Source of the DNA: Microbacterium nanhaiense
Lineage (GTDB): Bacteria > Actinomycetota > Actinomycetes > Actinomycetales > Microbacteriaceae
NCBI RefSeq assembly: GCF_014646015.1
Contig: NZ_BMMQ01000011.1
Coordinates: forward strand, 1-64,000
DNA: 64,000 nucleotides
Reading direction: 5' to 3'
Shown here: piece after piece, positions 45,396-56,423 of the stretch
Layout of the letters: each line of letters opens with the position of its first letter
Position numbering within the stretch: position 1 is the first letter of the stretch
Position numbers and translations under genes: made by a program
The notes under the pieces: model-generated
Databases searched by the model: none
Told to the model about the DNA's origin: nothing
Seen by the model: only the letters and a program-made list of their open reading frames with translations

Positions 45396-45930
45396 CAACT
45401 CCTCAAGTCTCCGACGAATCATCCGTCGACGCCGTATGACTTGTCGGAGACTTGAGGAGTTGTGGGATTTTGGCGGAATTGGGTGCCCCGGACGGCGCGT
45501 CCAGGCGCTCACGCGGGGTCCGCGGGCCGCCCCGGCGGATCCCCCGTGCAAGCCGCGCAGGTCCGGATCCGGCTACCTGGCGGATCCCCACAGGTCCGGA
45601 TCCGCCTCCCGGACGGACCCCCGGCACCACGAGTCCGCCATTTCCCGACAACTCCTCAAGTCTCCGACGAATCATCCGTCGACGCCGTACGACTTGTCGG
45701 AGATTTGAGGAGTTGTGGGATTTTGGCAGAATTGGTTGCCTGGACGGCGCGTCCAGGCGCTCACGCGAGGCCCGCCGCCCTGGTGAATCCAGAGTGCAAG
45801 CCCCACGGATCCGGATCCGCCTCCCCGGCGGATCCCCGGCACCACAAGTCCGCCATTTCCCGACAACTCCTCAAGTCTCCGACGAATCATCCGTCGACGT
45901 CGTACGAGTTGTCGGAGACTTGAGGAGTTG
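45396..45930. repeat. three copies of a 67-bp hairpin in degenerate long tandem repeats
   Basis: Hairpins at 45396-45462, 45649-45715 and 45864-45930 share 20-bp arms (CAACTCCTCAAGTCTCCGAC and its complement; copy 2 has one mismatch). Each has a conserved 27-base loop containing CGTCGACG. The 150-186-bp spacers are also related (CGGATCC-rich, GGCGCGTCCAGGCGCTCACG in two of them), so the whole 220-255-bp unit has been duplicated. An extra half arm (GTTGTCGGAGACGTGCGGAG) follows at about 45946. No open reading frame spans the region. Confidence 0.9.
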
Positions 45931-46113
45931 GGGGATTTTGGCGGAGTTGTCGGAGACGTGCGGAGTTGGGGGCGACCCACGAGGCGAAGGCCGCGCACGA
46001 GGCGAGGGCCACGCGCAGCGCAAAGCCCACCCAGGCCGCCAAGCCCACGCACGGAACCAAAGCCCACGCACGGCGCGACAATGCGCCCCAAGAGCCCCCG
46101 AGCGCCCCGCCCG
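45931..46113. other. non-coding tail of the repeat region before the VanZ-like gene
   Basis: This stretch contains the half-arm of the 67-bp hairpin followed by short imperfect repeats (CACGAGGCGA..., AAAGCCCAC...). No gene was recognised. Together with the repeat cluster it makes a gap of about 920 bases (45192-46113) without coding capacity, between the convergent DUF4012 and VanZ-like genes. Confidence 0.5.
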
Positions 46114-46860
46114 TCAGCGGGGGATGATCTGCGTCGGGGCGGTGGGTGAGTTGCCGCCGTTCCAGGCGTTGCCGTCGAGGATCTCGGTGGCGTTCGGGTC
46201 GTAGGGGCGCTGCGGGGCGGCGTAGGGGCGCGTCGGCTCCGCGGTCGGGCGCGCATCCGCACGGGGTGCACCCGCGTAGGGATCCACCGCCTGCGGCGCG
46301 GGAGCGGCCGCGGGGCGAACGTACTCGGACGGCACCGGCGCGGACTTCTCGCGCGGGGCGCGACCCTCGCGGCGCTCGTTCCACATGGCCCGCGCGATGA
46401 CCTTCTCGTCGCGGGAGTGCACGAGGGCGCGGAGGAAGGCCGCGGCGAGGGTTCCGATCCAGGCGCCGATCGAGTTCGAGATGATGTCGCGGGTGTCGCT
46501 GACGCGGTCGCCGAGGAACTCGCCCTGGAACCACTCGATCCCGTAGGAGTACGCGGGCAGCAGGATCAGGGCGAGCCACCAGCCCCAGCCGGGCAACGCG
46601 AGGCCGAGGAGGAATCCGAGCGGGATGAACATGCCGATGTTCGCCGTGAACTCCAGCTGCATGAAGCCGAACGACTCGGGCACGCCGACGCGGTGCAGCA
46701 CGCGCAGCACGCGGTCGGCGATGGAATCGACGCCGACTCCCTCGAGGGATGGCGACATGGTGACCCACATCACGAACGCGAGGTAGATCACGAACAGGAC
46801 CGTCGCGAGGCCGACGCGGAGGCGGCTGCGGGCGGGCTTGCGGTCTTCGACGTACGTCAT
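46114..46860 (-). CDS. VanZ-family membrane protein
   Basis: 248 residues from ATG 46860; an earlier in-frame ATG at 46884 is possible. Four to five helices (RVGLATVLFVIYLAFVMWVT, FTANIGMFIPLGFLLGLALP, GWWLALILLPAYSYGIEWFQ, RDIISNSIGAWIGTLAAAFL) and the VanZ pattern with N-x-G-x-F-x-P-L-G and a late D-x-x-x-N-x-x-G motif. A cytosolic tail of about 90 residues is rich in Ala, Pro and Arg. VanZ proteins give low-level teicoplanin resistance in enterococci by an unclear mechanism; here the role is unknown. Downstream of tuf but separated by two hairpins, so probably its own transcription unit. Confidence 0.8.
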   Translation of the reverse strand: MTYVEDRKPARSRLRVGLATVLFVIYLAFVMWVTMSPSLEGVGVDSIADRVLRVLHRVGVPESFGFMQLEFTANIGMFIPLGFLLGLALPGWGWWLALILLPAYSYGIEWFQGEFLGDRVSDTRDIISNSIGAWIGTLAAAFLRALVHSRDEKVIARAMWNERREGRAPREKSAPVPSEYVRPAAAPAPQAVDPYAGAPRADARPTAEPTRPYAAPQRPYDPNATEILDGNAWNGGNSPTAPTQIIPR

Positions 46861-46894
46861 AGGCCGAGAGTAGACGCGTTTCATGTGAACGCAC

Positions 46895-46935
46895 GTAGTG
46901 GCGGGCGGATCCAGAGGGGACCCACCCGCCACTAC
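46895..46935. terminator. second hairpin between tuf and the VanZ-like gene
   Basis: Perfect 11-bp arms GTAGTGGCGGG / CCCGCCACTAC enclose a 19-base loop containing GGATCC. It is close to the VanZ start (35 bases), so it may be a back-up terminator for tuf or a leader structure. No T-run. Confidence 0.5.
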
Positions 46936-46945
46936 CAGCAACGCG

Positions 46946-46982
46946 AAACGGCGGGCGGATCCGAAGGATCCGCCCGCCGTTT
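46946..46982 (-). terminator. terminator after tuf
   Basis: A perfect 17-bp stem (AAACGGCGGGCGGATCC / GGATCCGCCCGCCGTTT) with a GAA loop, 20 bases after the tuf stop codon on the minus strand. Very stable; again contains GGATCC in both arms. Confidence 0.85.
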
Positions 46983-47001
46983 GCAGCAGGACTAAGAAGT
47001 C

Positions 47002-48195
47002 TTACTTGATGATGCTGGTGACGGTACCGGCACCAACGGTGCGGCCACCCTCACGGATAGCGAAGCCGAGGCCCTCTTCCATAGCGATGGGCTGGATGAG
47101 CTCCACCGTCATGTCCGTGGTGTCACCGGGCATGACCATCTCGGTGCCCTCGGGCAGCGAGATGACGCCGGTCACGTCCGTGGTACGGAAGTAGAACTGC
47201 GGGCGGTAGTTCGTGTAGAACGGGTTGTGGCGGCCACCCTCGTCCTTCGAGAGGATGTAGGCGGTGCCGGTGAAGTTGGTGTGCGGCGTAACCGAACCGG
47301 GCTTCACGACAACCTGACCGCGCTCAACGTCTTCGCGCTTCAGACCGCGGAGGAGCAGACCACAGTTCTCGCCGGCCCACGCCTCGTCGAGCTGCTTGTG
47401 GAACATCTCGATACCCGTGACCGTGGTCTTCTGGGTGTCGCGGATGCCGACGATCTCGACCTCGGAGTTGATCGCGAGGGTACCGCGCTCGGCGCGGCCG
47501 GTCACGACGGTGCCACGACCGGTGATCGTGAAGACGTCCTCGATGGGCATGAGGAACGGCTTGTCGCGGTCACGCTCGGGGGTCGGGATCGACTCGTCGA
47601 CAGCGTTCATGAGCTCAACGATGCTCTCGGTCCACTTCTCGTCGCCCTGGAGCGCCTGGTAGCCCGAAACGCGGACGACGGGAGCGTTGTCGCCGTCGAA
47701 GCCCTGCGACGAGAGGAGCTCGCGCACCTCGAGCTCAACGAGCTCGAGGATTTCCTCGTCGTCAACCATGTCGCACTTGTTGAGGGCGACGAGCAGGTAG
47801 GGAACGCCAACCTGCTTCGCGAGCAGAACGTGCTCGCGGGTCTGAGCCATGGGACCGTCGGTCGCGGCGACCACGAGGATCGCGCCGTCCATCTGGGCGG
47901 CACCGGTGATCATGTTCTTGACGTAGTCAGCGTGACCCGGGGCGTCAACGTGAGCGTAGTGACGAGCGGGGGTCTCGTACTCAACGTGCGAAACGTTGAT
48001 CGTGATACCGCGGTCGCGCTCCTCGGGAGCCGAGTCGATCGACGCGAAGTCGCGCTGGACGTTGACGTCGGACGGGTACTTCTCAGCCAGCACCTTCGAG
48101 ATGGCGGCGGTGAGGGTCGTCTTACCGTGGTCAACGTGACCGATGGTGCCGATGTTGACGTGCGGCTTGGTGCGGTCGAACTTGGCCTTAGCCAC
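47002..48195 (-). CDS. tuf: elongation factor Tu
   Basis: 397-residue GTPase that delivers aminoacyl-tRNA to the ribosome. G1 [15 protein letters not shown]3 [21 protein letters not shown]4 NKCDMVD and the later domains 2 and 3 ([29 protein letters not shown]) are complete. GTG start with GAGGAGGA upstream. Codon usage is strongly biased (highly expressed gene), and GGATCC is absent from it. It follows fusA after 170 bases with a hairpin in between, and ends the str operon here; rpsJ does not follow. Confidence 0.99.
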   Translation of the reverse strand: MAKAKFDRTKPHVNIGTIGHVDHGKTTLTAAISKVLAEKYPSDVNVQRDFASIDSAPEERDRGITINVSHVEYETPARHYAHVDAPGHADYVKNMITGAAQMDGAILVVAATDGPMAQTREHVLLAKQVGVPYLLVALNKCDMVDDEEILELVELEVRELLSSQGFDGDNAPVVRVSGYQALQGDEKWTESIVELMNAVDESIPTPERDRDKPFLMPIEDVFTITGRGTVVTGRAERGTLAINSEVEIVGIRDTQKTTVTGIEMFHKQLDEAWAGENCGLLLRGLKREDVERGQVVVKPGSVTPHTNFTGTAYILSKDEGGRHNPFYTNYRPQFYFRTTDVTGVISLPEGTEMVMPGDTTDMTVELIQPIAMEEGLGFAIREGGRTVGAGTVTSIIK

Positions 48196-48312
48196 TGGGT
48201 CCTCCTCAGGACGTTCTTGGATCGATACCGGGCGCTGGATTGCGACCGGTTCTCTCCGGGGTTTGCTTCAGTCTACTGGAGACAAGTCTGTGTGAAGTTG
48301 TACGTGGTGGAC

Positions 48313-48336
48313 GGGGCCGGAATCGGATCCGGCCCC
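48313..48336 (-). terminator. hairpin between fusA and tuf
   Basis: Perfect 9-bp arms GGGGCCGGA / TCCGGCCCC with a 6-base loop lie 30 bases after the fusA stop. It could act as a partial terminator or processing site, so that tuf is also made from its own promoter in the 115 bases that follow. Confidence 0.6.
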
Positions 48337-48365
48337 ATCCGAGAGCCATCAGGGCTGGGAGAGAA

Positions 48366-50480
<2,115 letters not shown>

Positions 50481-50520
50481 TTCAAGGTTCCTTACGTGAG
50501 AAAAGGGATGAAACAGGAAC

Positions 50521-50560
50521 GTCGGCCCCGAACCGCCCCGGAGAGCGTTCCGGGGCCGAC
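50521..50560 (-). terminator. hairpin between rpsG and fusA
   Basis: Arms GTCGGCCCCG (50521-50530) and CGGGGCCGAC (50551-50560) are perfect complements, with a 20-base loop that can pair partly (CCCCGGA..TTCCGGGG). It may attenuate or process the str transcript. No T-run. Confidence 0.5.
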
Positions 50561-50576
50561 GTTATGGCGCTGTTGC

Positions 50577-51047
50577 TTACCAGCGGTAGTGCGCGAAGGC
50601 CCGGTTCGACTCGGCCATCTTGTGCGTGTCCTCGCGGCGCTTCACAGCGGCACCGAGGCCGTTCGAAGCGTCGAGGATCTCGTTCATCAGACGCTCGGTC
50701 ATCGTCTTCTCACGACGACCCTTGGCGTAGCTCACGAGCCAGCGGAGAGCGAGCGTGTTGGCACGGTGAGGCTTGACCTCGACCGGAACCTGGTACGTCG
50801 ATCCACCCACGCGGCGGCTACGGACCTCAAGGGTGGGGCGCACGTTGTCGAGCGCCTTCTTGAGGGTCGTGACTGCGTCGGCCTCGGCCTTCGCGTCGAC
50901 GCCAGCGAGGGCGCCGTACACGATGTTCTCGGCGAGCGACTTCTTACCGTCAACGAGGATCTTGTTGACGAGCTGCGTCACGATGGGCGCGCCGTAAACC
51001 GGGTCGTTGACGACGGGGCGCTTAGGTGCGGGACCCTTACGAGGCAT
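50577..51047 (-). CDS. rpsG: 30S ribosomal protein S7
   Basis: 156 residues, the standard bacterial length. It starts [20 protein letters not shown] and continues [21 protein letters not shown]7 nucleates assembly of the 16S 3' domain. ATG with AAGGG upstream, five bases after the rpsL stop, so both are one transcription unit. Confidence 0.99.
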   Translation of the reverse strand: MPRKGPAPKRPVVNDPVYGAPIVTQLVNKILVDGKKSLAENIVYGALAGVDAKAEADAVTTLKKALDNVRPTLEVRSRRVGGSTYQVPVEVKPHRANTLALRWLVSYAKGRREKTMTERLMNEILDASNGLGAAVKRREDTHKMAESNRAFAHYRW

Positions 51048-51052
51048 CTAAC

Positions 51053-51421
51053 TCAACCCTTCTTCGCGCCGTAGAGGCTACGCGCCTGCTTACGGTTCTT
51101 GACGGCCTGGGTGTCGAGCGCACCGCGAACGATGCGGTAACGAACACCGGGGAGGTCCTTCACACGACCGCCGCGGACGAGCACCAGCGAGTGCTCCTGG
51201 AGGTTGTGGCCCTCACCGGGGATGTAGGCCGTGACCTCGGTACCGTTGCGGAGCTTCACACGAGCGACCTTGCGCATCGCCGAGTTCGGCTTCTTCGGGG
51301 TGGTGGTGTACACGCGGGTGCACACGCCTGCCTGCTGCGGGTTCGCCTTCAGCGCCGGCGAGTTCGAAGTCTTCTTCTTCGACTGGCGGCCCTTGCGAAC
51401 CAACTGCTGAATAGTTGGCAC
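51053..51421 (-). CDS. rpsL: 30S ribosomal protein S12
   Basis: 122 residues beginning at GTG 51421 ([19 protein letters not shown]), with AAGGAG six bases before it; the longer frame to 51472 is leader. The decoding-centre motifs [20 protein letters not shown] and [20 protein letters not shown] are intact. The streptomycin-determining lysines (PKKPNS, and K in GGRVKDLPG) are present as in sensitive wild types. First gene of the str operon; its promoter must lie in 51422-51650. Confidence 0.99.
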   Translation of the reverse strand: MPTIQQLVRKGRQSKKKTSNSPALKANPQQAGVCTRVYTTTPKKPNSAMRKVARVKLRNGTEVTAYIPGEGHNLQEHSLVLVRGGRVKDLPGVRYRIVRGALDTQAVKNRKQARSLYGAKKG

Positions 51422-51654
51422 GTTTCTCCTTGAATGAATGCTGCACGGTGACAGCAAGGCGTGATGTTTCACGTCGATCCACCCGATCAGGCCTGAACCC
51501 GAAAGACTTCGATGGATATGCCGTGGGGGCGGGGCTGATTGCAGCCCCCATCCCTATGCCCGCGCGCACACGTTGCCGAATACACGCAGACTGATCAATC
51601 ATACTCGCGCGACACGCGCGCCGCAAAGCGCCGGCCTGTCACTATCCTGTGTGC
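51422..51654. promoter_or_regulatory. divergent upstream region of the str operon
   Basis: 233 bases between rpsL and the plus-strand hypothetical gene. It includes a short hairpin (GGGGCTG ATTG CAGCCCC, 51531-51548) about 110 bases upstream of rpsL that could be part of the 5' leader. No clear -35/-10 elements were assigned. Confidence 0.4.
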
Positions 51655-52290
51655 ATGGAGCGCTCGCTCGAGACCCGCGTAACCCAGGCCGTCGATGCCT
51701 GGCTGGCGTGGCTGCCGCGATGGCAGCCCGCGACCCACCGCGGCCGCCGCTCGCCCTGCCGGCGCTGCTTCGGATCCCCCCTGCTCGCCGCCGTCGGCAT
51801 CGGCGACACCGCGCCGCACGGGGTGCAGCACGGCCTGTCCGTGCGGCTGACGACGGTCATCGACCAGCGCGTCGCCCGATACACCGCCGACAACCTCCCC
51901 CTCCTGCAGGCCGAGCTCGACCAGCAGGCCGCCCGAAATCGCACGCGGAGCTACCGCCCGAGCGAGGGGCTGGATCCGGAGTTCGATGGGCTGCCGCTCG
52001 ATCCGGATCCGGACCCCGGCGCGCCCTTCCTCTTCACGATCGCGGGCCTCGCGGAGGAGGCCACGGAGGCCGCTCCCCCGCCGCCGCCGCTGACGGAGGC
52101 CGAGAAGAACGCGCTCCGCCGCGAGATCGCCCTCGCGGACGACTACGCGAACGAGGTCGGCCAGGAGATCTGCATGCTCCTGCTCAGCCACCGCCTGCGC
52201 GTGCAGGCGGCGGTGCGGACGTTCGTGGATCCGCAGATCGACCAGATGCTGCAGGAGCTCTCGCGATCGCTCGACGACCCGTTCGTCTGA
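51655..52290 (+). CDS. hypothetical protein with helical C terminus
   Basis: 211 residues from ATG 51655 (MERSLETRVTQAVDAWLAWL); GTG at 51649 is also possible. A short cysteine-containing stretch (RGRRSPCRRCFGSPLLAAVG) follows the N-terminal amphipathic helix, then an acidic proline-rich linker (LDPDPDPGAPFL). The C-terminal helices read EKNALRREIALADDYANEVG and VQAAVRTFVDPQIDQMLQEL. I recognise no enzyme domain. It is transcribed away from the str operon and converges with the ABC exporter gene (one-base gap). Codon use is host-like, so it is probably a real gene. Confidence 0.65.
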   Translation: MERSLETRVTQAVDAWLAWLPRWQPATHRGRRSPCRRCFGSPLLAAVGIGDTAPHGVQHGLSVRLTTVIDQRVARYTADNLPLLQAELDQQAARNRTRSYRPSEGLDPEFDGLPLDPDPDPGAPFLFTIAGLAEEATEAAPPPPPLTEAEKNALRREIALADDYANEVGQEICMLLLSHRLRVQAAVRTFVDPQIDQMLQELSRSLDDPFV

Positions 52291-52291
52291 G

Positions 52292-55200
52292 TCAGCCCGC
52301 GAGGTGCGACCAGCGTCGGGCGAGCTCGCGCCACGGCCCGACGGACGCGACGCGACCGCCGTCGAGGACCACGACGCGGTCGGCCCGGGCGAGCGCGGAG
52401 CGCTTGGACGTCGAACCGATCACCGTCACGCCCTTGTCGCGCAGCGCCTGCCACAGCTCGATCTCGGTCGCGGCGTCGAGGGCGCTCGATACGTCGTCGG
52501 CGAGGAGGATCTCGGAGTCGGTCGCGAGCGCCCGCGCGGTGGCCAGGCGCTGCACCTGGCCGCCAGACAGCCGCACGCCACGGTGCCCGACGGCCGCGTG
52601 GATCCCTCCGGCGCCCGCGATGTCGTCCTCCATTCGGGCGATGCGGATGGCGTCCGAGATCTCGCGGTCGCGGTCGAGGCGGATGTTCTCGTCGAAGGTT
52701 CCGGAGAGCACCCGCGGCACCTGCGCCACGTAGGCGACCTGACGCGGCCGGAGGAAGGTCCCCTGCCGAACGGGCGCGCCGTTCCACCGCAGCTCGCCGG
52801 TGTGCGGGACAAGACCCGCGAGGCTCGCAAGGAGGCTCGACTTGCCGGATCCGATCCCGCCCGTGAGCAGGATGAGCTCTCCCTTCTCGACGGTGAGGTC
52901 GACGCCCTCGACGCCGATCGTGCCGTCGGCGTGCACGGCGGTGAGACCGCGCAGCTCGAGCGCGACGAGCGGATCGCGGTGCTCGGGCTCCGGCGCGGGG
53001 GCCGTTCCGGTCACCTCGTCGATGCCGGGGAGCGGCGCGAAGATGCTCTGCCCGCCGGCGAGACGCTGCGTGGCCGCCTGCCAGGCGCGCACGCCCGGCG
53101 CCTTCGTCACCACGGCGGCGGCGCAGAGGCCGTACCAGCTGAAGCCGAGGATGCTACCGGAGGCGAGGATCGTCGTGGCGAGGTCCCACACGCCGAGGAA
53201 GTACATGGCCCACGAGAAGGTCACGCCGCAGGCGATGACGATGCCGGGAACGCCGTCGAGGATCGCCTGCACGCGGTGCTCGCGGATCTGCGCCTCGACG
53301 CGGCGCACGTCGACGTCGTTCAGGTGCTGACGCACGGGCTCGACGCGGGCGGCGAGCTTCACGGTGCGGGCCGCATCGAGCGCCGAGACGAGGGTGCGAC
53401 CGAACTCGACGCGGGCGTCGGCGGCGCGCTTCGCGGAGCGGCCCGCAGCGGGCCGACCCGCCCAGCTGGACGCCGCGGAGAAGACGAGCACGCTGGCGAG
53501 CAGCGCGCCGACGAGCCACGACCCGGACAGCAGCACGGAGAGGACGACGATCGTCATCGCGGAGACGAGGTCGCCCCACCGGTCGGCATAGTCCTGGATC
53601 CGGTCGCCGTCCATCGCGCGGGCGACGACCTCGCCCGGCGGCGTCGCCTGCAGGCGCGGCTCGCCGAGCTGCCCCGCGAGCACGCGCGTGCGGTGCCGGG
53701 TGAGGCAGGAGACCCACCAGCGGGGGTAGATGTTCACGGCGTAGCCGAACACGGCGGGCATGACGAGCACGGCGATCGCGGAGGTGACGATCACGAGCGG
53801 CCACACGTCCGCGCCGGCGGCGAGGCCGTCGGCCGTGCGCCCCCAGAGCCAGTTCGTCACGATTCCCTGCGGCGAGAGCGCGGCCATGACGAGGAACATC
53901 GTCACGCCGAGCAGGCCCCAGCCGGGCCGGTGCCGGAAGGCGCTGAGCACGGCGCGGGCAAGGCCCGGTCCGTCCTCGGGCTCGAAGACCTCGGGCTTCG
54001 CCGTGCGCCGGCGCACGCCGCCGATCGCGACGGGCCCCGTCGCGTCCGTGATCGGCGCCGTGGGCGGATCCTCGTCGCCGTCGACGATGCCGTGGTGCTC
54101 TTTCGAGGCGGCCAGCAGCTCCTGGAAGGGCCCGGGTTCCGAGGCGAGGTCGGCGTATCGGCCCTGCTGGATGACGCGACCGTGATCGAGCACCGCGACG
54201 TGATCGGCGCGCTCGATGGTCGTGAGGCGGTGCGCGATGAGCACGCCCGTGCGGCCCGCGAGCAGCCGCTCGGAGGCGCGCACGACGCGGCGCTCGGTGA
54301 GCGGATCCATTCGGGCGGTGGCCTCGTCGAGGACGACGACGGACACATCGCGGACGAGGAGGCGGCAGAAGGCGACGAGCTGCTCCTCGCCGGCGGAGAG
54401 CACGGCACCGCCCGGCCCGAGGCGCGTGTCGAGGCCCTCGGGGAGCCGGGCGACCCAGTCGGCGAGGCCGAGCTCGTCGATCGCCGCCTCGATGTCCGCG
54501 CGCGGGATGGGCGCGAACAGGGCGATGTTCTCGGCGAGCGTGCCGGCGAGCAGCTCGGTGCGCTGCGTGACCACGCCGATCGCGCCGCGCAACTTCTGCA
54601 GGTCGAGCGTCGTGACACAGACCCCGCCGAGGAGGACGGTCCCGGCGGGCGGCTCGACGGCGCGCGGGATGAGCGAGGCGAGCGTCGACTTCCCGGATCC
54701 GGTGCGGCCGACGAGGGCGAGCGTCTCACCGTCCGGGACGTCGATCGAGATGTCCCGCAGCGCGAAGGATCCCTCCGCGTAGGAGAAGGAGAGGTCGCGG
54801 ATGGCGAGCCCGCTGCTCGCCGGCAGCTCGTCTCCCCCGTCGGCCTCGGGCTCGACGGCCATCATCTGCTTCACGCGGGTGATCGCGCCCAGCCCCTCCT
54901 GGAGCTGCGGGAGCTGGTTGACGAGATCGCCGACGCGGCCGATCAGGAGCGTCGTGGCGAGGACGAGCGTGATCAGCTGCGGCAGCTCCATGCCGCCGGA
55001 GGTGACCATCGCGACGCCCGCGATGAGCAGGCCCGCGAACAGGGCCTGCAGCACGCCCTGCGAGCGGAAGATGAGCTCGGCCTCCTTCGTCGCCATGTGC
55101 CGGAATGTGCGGTTGATGGCGCGGGCGTGGTCGGTGATGCGGCGCAGCGCGAAGGCCTGGCCACCGCTCGTGCGGAGGTCGTCGCGGGCGGCGACGACCT

Positions 55201-55819
55201 CTTCGAAGGCCGCGGCGTGATCCGTCCAGGTCTGCTCGTTGACGACCTTGCGCTGGGCGATGACCGCGAACAGCGGGCGGACGAAGAGCAGGTTGACCGC
55301 CACGAGCAGCGGCATGGCGATCCACGCCGGCCACCACATCGTCCCGGCGACGACCCACAGCGGGACGGCCCCGAGGACGGTCGCCATCATGCCCCACCAC
55401 TGCTGACGCATGAGGTTGTTGATGGCGTTCGTGTCGTCATCGATGCGGTCGAGGATCTCGCCCACGGCCTGCTCGCCGAGCACCGGGAGCGGTTGCGCGA
55501 AGGCGGCCGCCAGGAGGTCGCGGCGGAGCCGGCCCGCGGCGCGATCGATGACGCGTGCCCAGCCCACCTGCGCGACGACCTGGATCAGCGCGGCGCCCAC
55601 GATGAGCGCACCGAGCAGAGCCACGCCGCCCTGCGTCGGATGTTCGGCGAGCCGCCCGGAGACGACCGTCGCGATGGCCTGGGCGGTGGTCGCCACCGCG
55701 AGCGCGATGATGGCGAGCACGCTGATCGGCCCGGAGACGCGCCGCCAGGTGATGCCGCGCTCAGCGCCCGCACGTGTCTGCTCTGTCACTGTCTCCACAG
55801 TAGTGGGGAGCTCGGACAA
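52292..55819 (-). CDS. fused ABC exporter (TMD-NBD-TMD-NBD in one chain)
   Basis: 1175 residues, two complete ABC half-transporters joined. Half 1: helices about 30-290, NBD about 330-560 with VGRTGSGKSTLASLIPRAVE (Walker A), VLSAGEEQLVAFCRLLVRDV (signature, LSAGE variant) and VVVLDEATARMD (Walker B). Half 2: helices about 630-880, NBD about 950-1170 with LTGGIGSGKSSLLASLAGL, VRLSGGQVQRLATARALA and ILLADDVSSALDAATE, where the Walker B ends ADD rather than DE. The degenerate second site suggests an asymmetric, heterodimer-like exporter. Start uncertain (TTG 55819 or a GTG within the next ten codons). Substrate unknown; multidrug or lipid export is plausible. Confidence 0.88.
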   Translation of the reverse strand: MSELPTTVETVTEQTRAGAERGITWRRVSGPISVLAIIALAVATTAQAIATVVSGRLAEHPTQGGVALLGALIVGAALIQVVAQVGWARVIDRAAGRLRRDLLAAAFAQPLPVLGEQAVGEILDRIDDDTNAINNLMRQQWWGMMATVLGAVPLWVVAGTMWWPAWIAMPLLVAVNLLFVRPLFAVIAQRKVVNEQTWTDHAAAFEEVVAARDDLRTSGGQAFALRRITDHARAINRTFRHMATKEAELIFRSQGVLQALFAGLLIAGVAMVTSGGMELPQLITLVLATTLLIGRVGDLVNQLPQLQEGLGAITRVKQMMAVEPEADGGDELPASSGLAIRDLSFSYAEGSFALRDISIDVPDGETLALVGRTGSGKSTLASLIPRAVEPPAGTVLLGGVCVTTLDLQKLRGAIGVVTQRTELLAGTLAENIALFAPIPRADIEAAIDELGLADWVARLPEGLDTRLGPGGAVLSAGEEQLVAFCRLLVRDVSVVVLDEATARMDPLTERRVVRASERLLAGRTGVLIAHRLTTIERADHVAVLDHGRVIQQGRYADLASEPGPFQELLAASKEHHGIVDGDEDPPTAPITDATGPVAIGGVRRRTAKPEVFEPEDGPGLARAVLSAFRHRPGWGLLGVTMFLVMAALSPQGIVTNWLWGRTADGLAAGADVWPLVIVTSAIAVLVMPAVFGYAVNIYPRWWVSCLTRHRTRVLAGQLGEPRLQATPPGEVVARAMDGDRIQDYADRWGDLVSAMTIVVLSVLLSGSWLVGALLASVLVFSAASSWAGRPAAGRSAKRAADARVEFGRTLVSALDAARTVKLAARVEPVRQHLNDVDVRRVEAQIREHRVQAILDGVPGIVIACGVTFSWAMYFLGVWDLATTILASGSILGFSWYGLCAAAVVTKAPGVRAWQAATQRLAGGQSIFAPLPGIDEVTGTAPAPEPEHRDPLVALELRGLTAVHADGTIGVEGVDLTVEKGELILLTGGIGSGKSSLLASLAGLVPHTGELRWNGAPVRQGTFLRPRQVAYVAQVPRVLSGTFDENIRLDRDREISDAIRIARMEDDIAGAGGIHAAVGHRGVRLSGGQVQRLATARALATDSEILLADDVSSALDAATEIELWQALRDKGVTVIGSTSKRSALARADRVVVLDGGRVASVGPWRELARRWSHLAG

Positions 55820-55843
55820 ACGAAGCCGCGGCGGGAGCGTCCC

Positions 55844-56308
55844 CTACTCGTCGTCCTCCCACGGCCAGCGCGGCGGGCGCGCGGCCGTGCGCCGCAGGGC
55901 GATGCCCGCCCACGCGGCGACGAGCGCGGATCCGAGCACCACCGGCACCACCCAGCCGAGGAGCACCTCGCGCAGCACGGATCCCGTCGTCGACAGATCG
56001 CCGCTCGAGACGAAGGCGGCGATCGCGAGCGCGATCGTGTAGATCCCCGCGGATCCGAGGGCCGTGGACGCGGCCGCCCAGTAGCTCGGGCGCTCGCGCG
56101 AGACGGGCCCCGCGAGCAGGAGCGCGAACGCCGCGATCGCGACCCCCGCGGCGAGGTACGCGGCCACGAGGCTCACGCCCGGCGTGGAGATGATGTCGTC
56201 GTCGACGACGGCGCTCGCCACGCCCAGCCCGGCGACGAGCAGCGCGAGGTATCCGATCGTCGCGAAGGCGACGAGCAGGGGCGTCGGCAACTTATCGGGC
56301 GCGGTCAC
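55844..56308 (-). CDS. small four-helix membrane protein
   Basis: 154 residues with four hydrophobic segments (PLLVAFATIGYLALLVAGLG, LVAAYLAAGVAIAAFALLLA, GSAGIYTIALAIAAFVSSGD, LLGWVVPVVLGSALVAAWAG) and a basic then acidic C-terminal tail (RPPRWPWEDDE). No family was recognised. Same strand as the ABC exporter, which starts 24 bases downstream, so it could be a partner. A palindromic repeat element (56352-56416) lies just upstream of its start. Confidence 0.65.
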   Translation of the reverse strand: MTAPDKLPTPLLVAFATIGYLALLVAGLGVASAVVDDDIISTPGVSLVAAYLAAGVAIAAFALLLAGPVSRERPSYWAAASTALGSAGIYTIALAIAAFVSSGDLSTTGSVLREVLLGWVVPVVLGSALVAAWAGIALRRTAARPPRWPWEDDE

Positions 56309-56351
56309 GGATCCATTCTCGCGCGCCCCTCTCGTGCGGGCACCGGGACGG

Positions 56352-56416
56352 CCGTTGATATGACACTTTTGCCCCGTCCCGGGAGCCGGGACGGGGCAAA
56401 AGTGTCATACCAACGG
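56352..56416. repeat. nearly perfect copy of the ATGACAC palindromic element
   Basis: The element runs from CCGTTGATATGACACTTTTG to AAAAGTGTCATACCAACGG. The inner 22-bp arms (from TGACACTTTTGCCCCGTCCC) are fully complementary around a very small loop, so RNA made in either direction would form an exceptionally stable hairpin. It lies between two minus-strand membrane-protein genes, 8 bases after the stop of one and 44 before the start of the other, and probably ends transcription there. Confidence 0.9.
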
Positions 56417-56423
56417 GAGGGGG

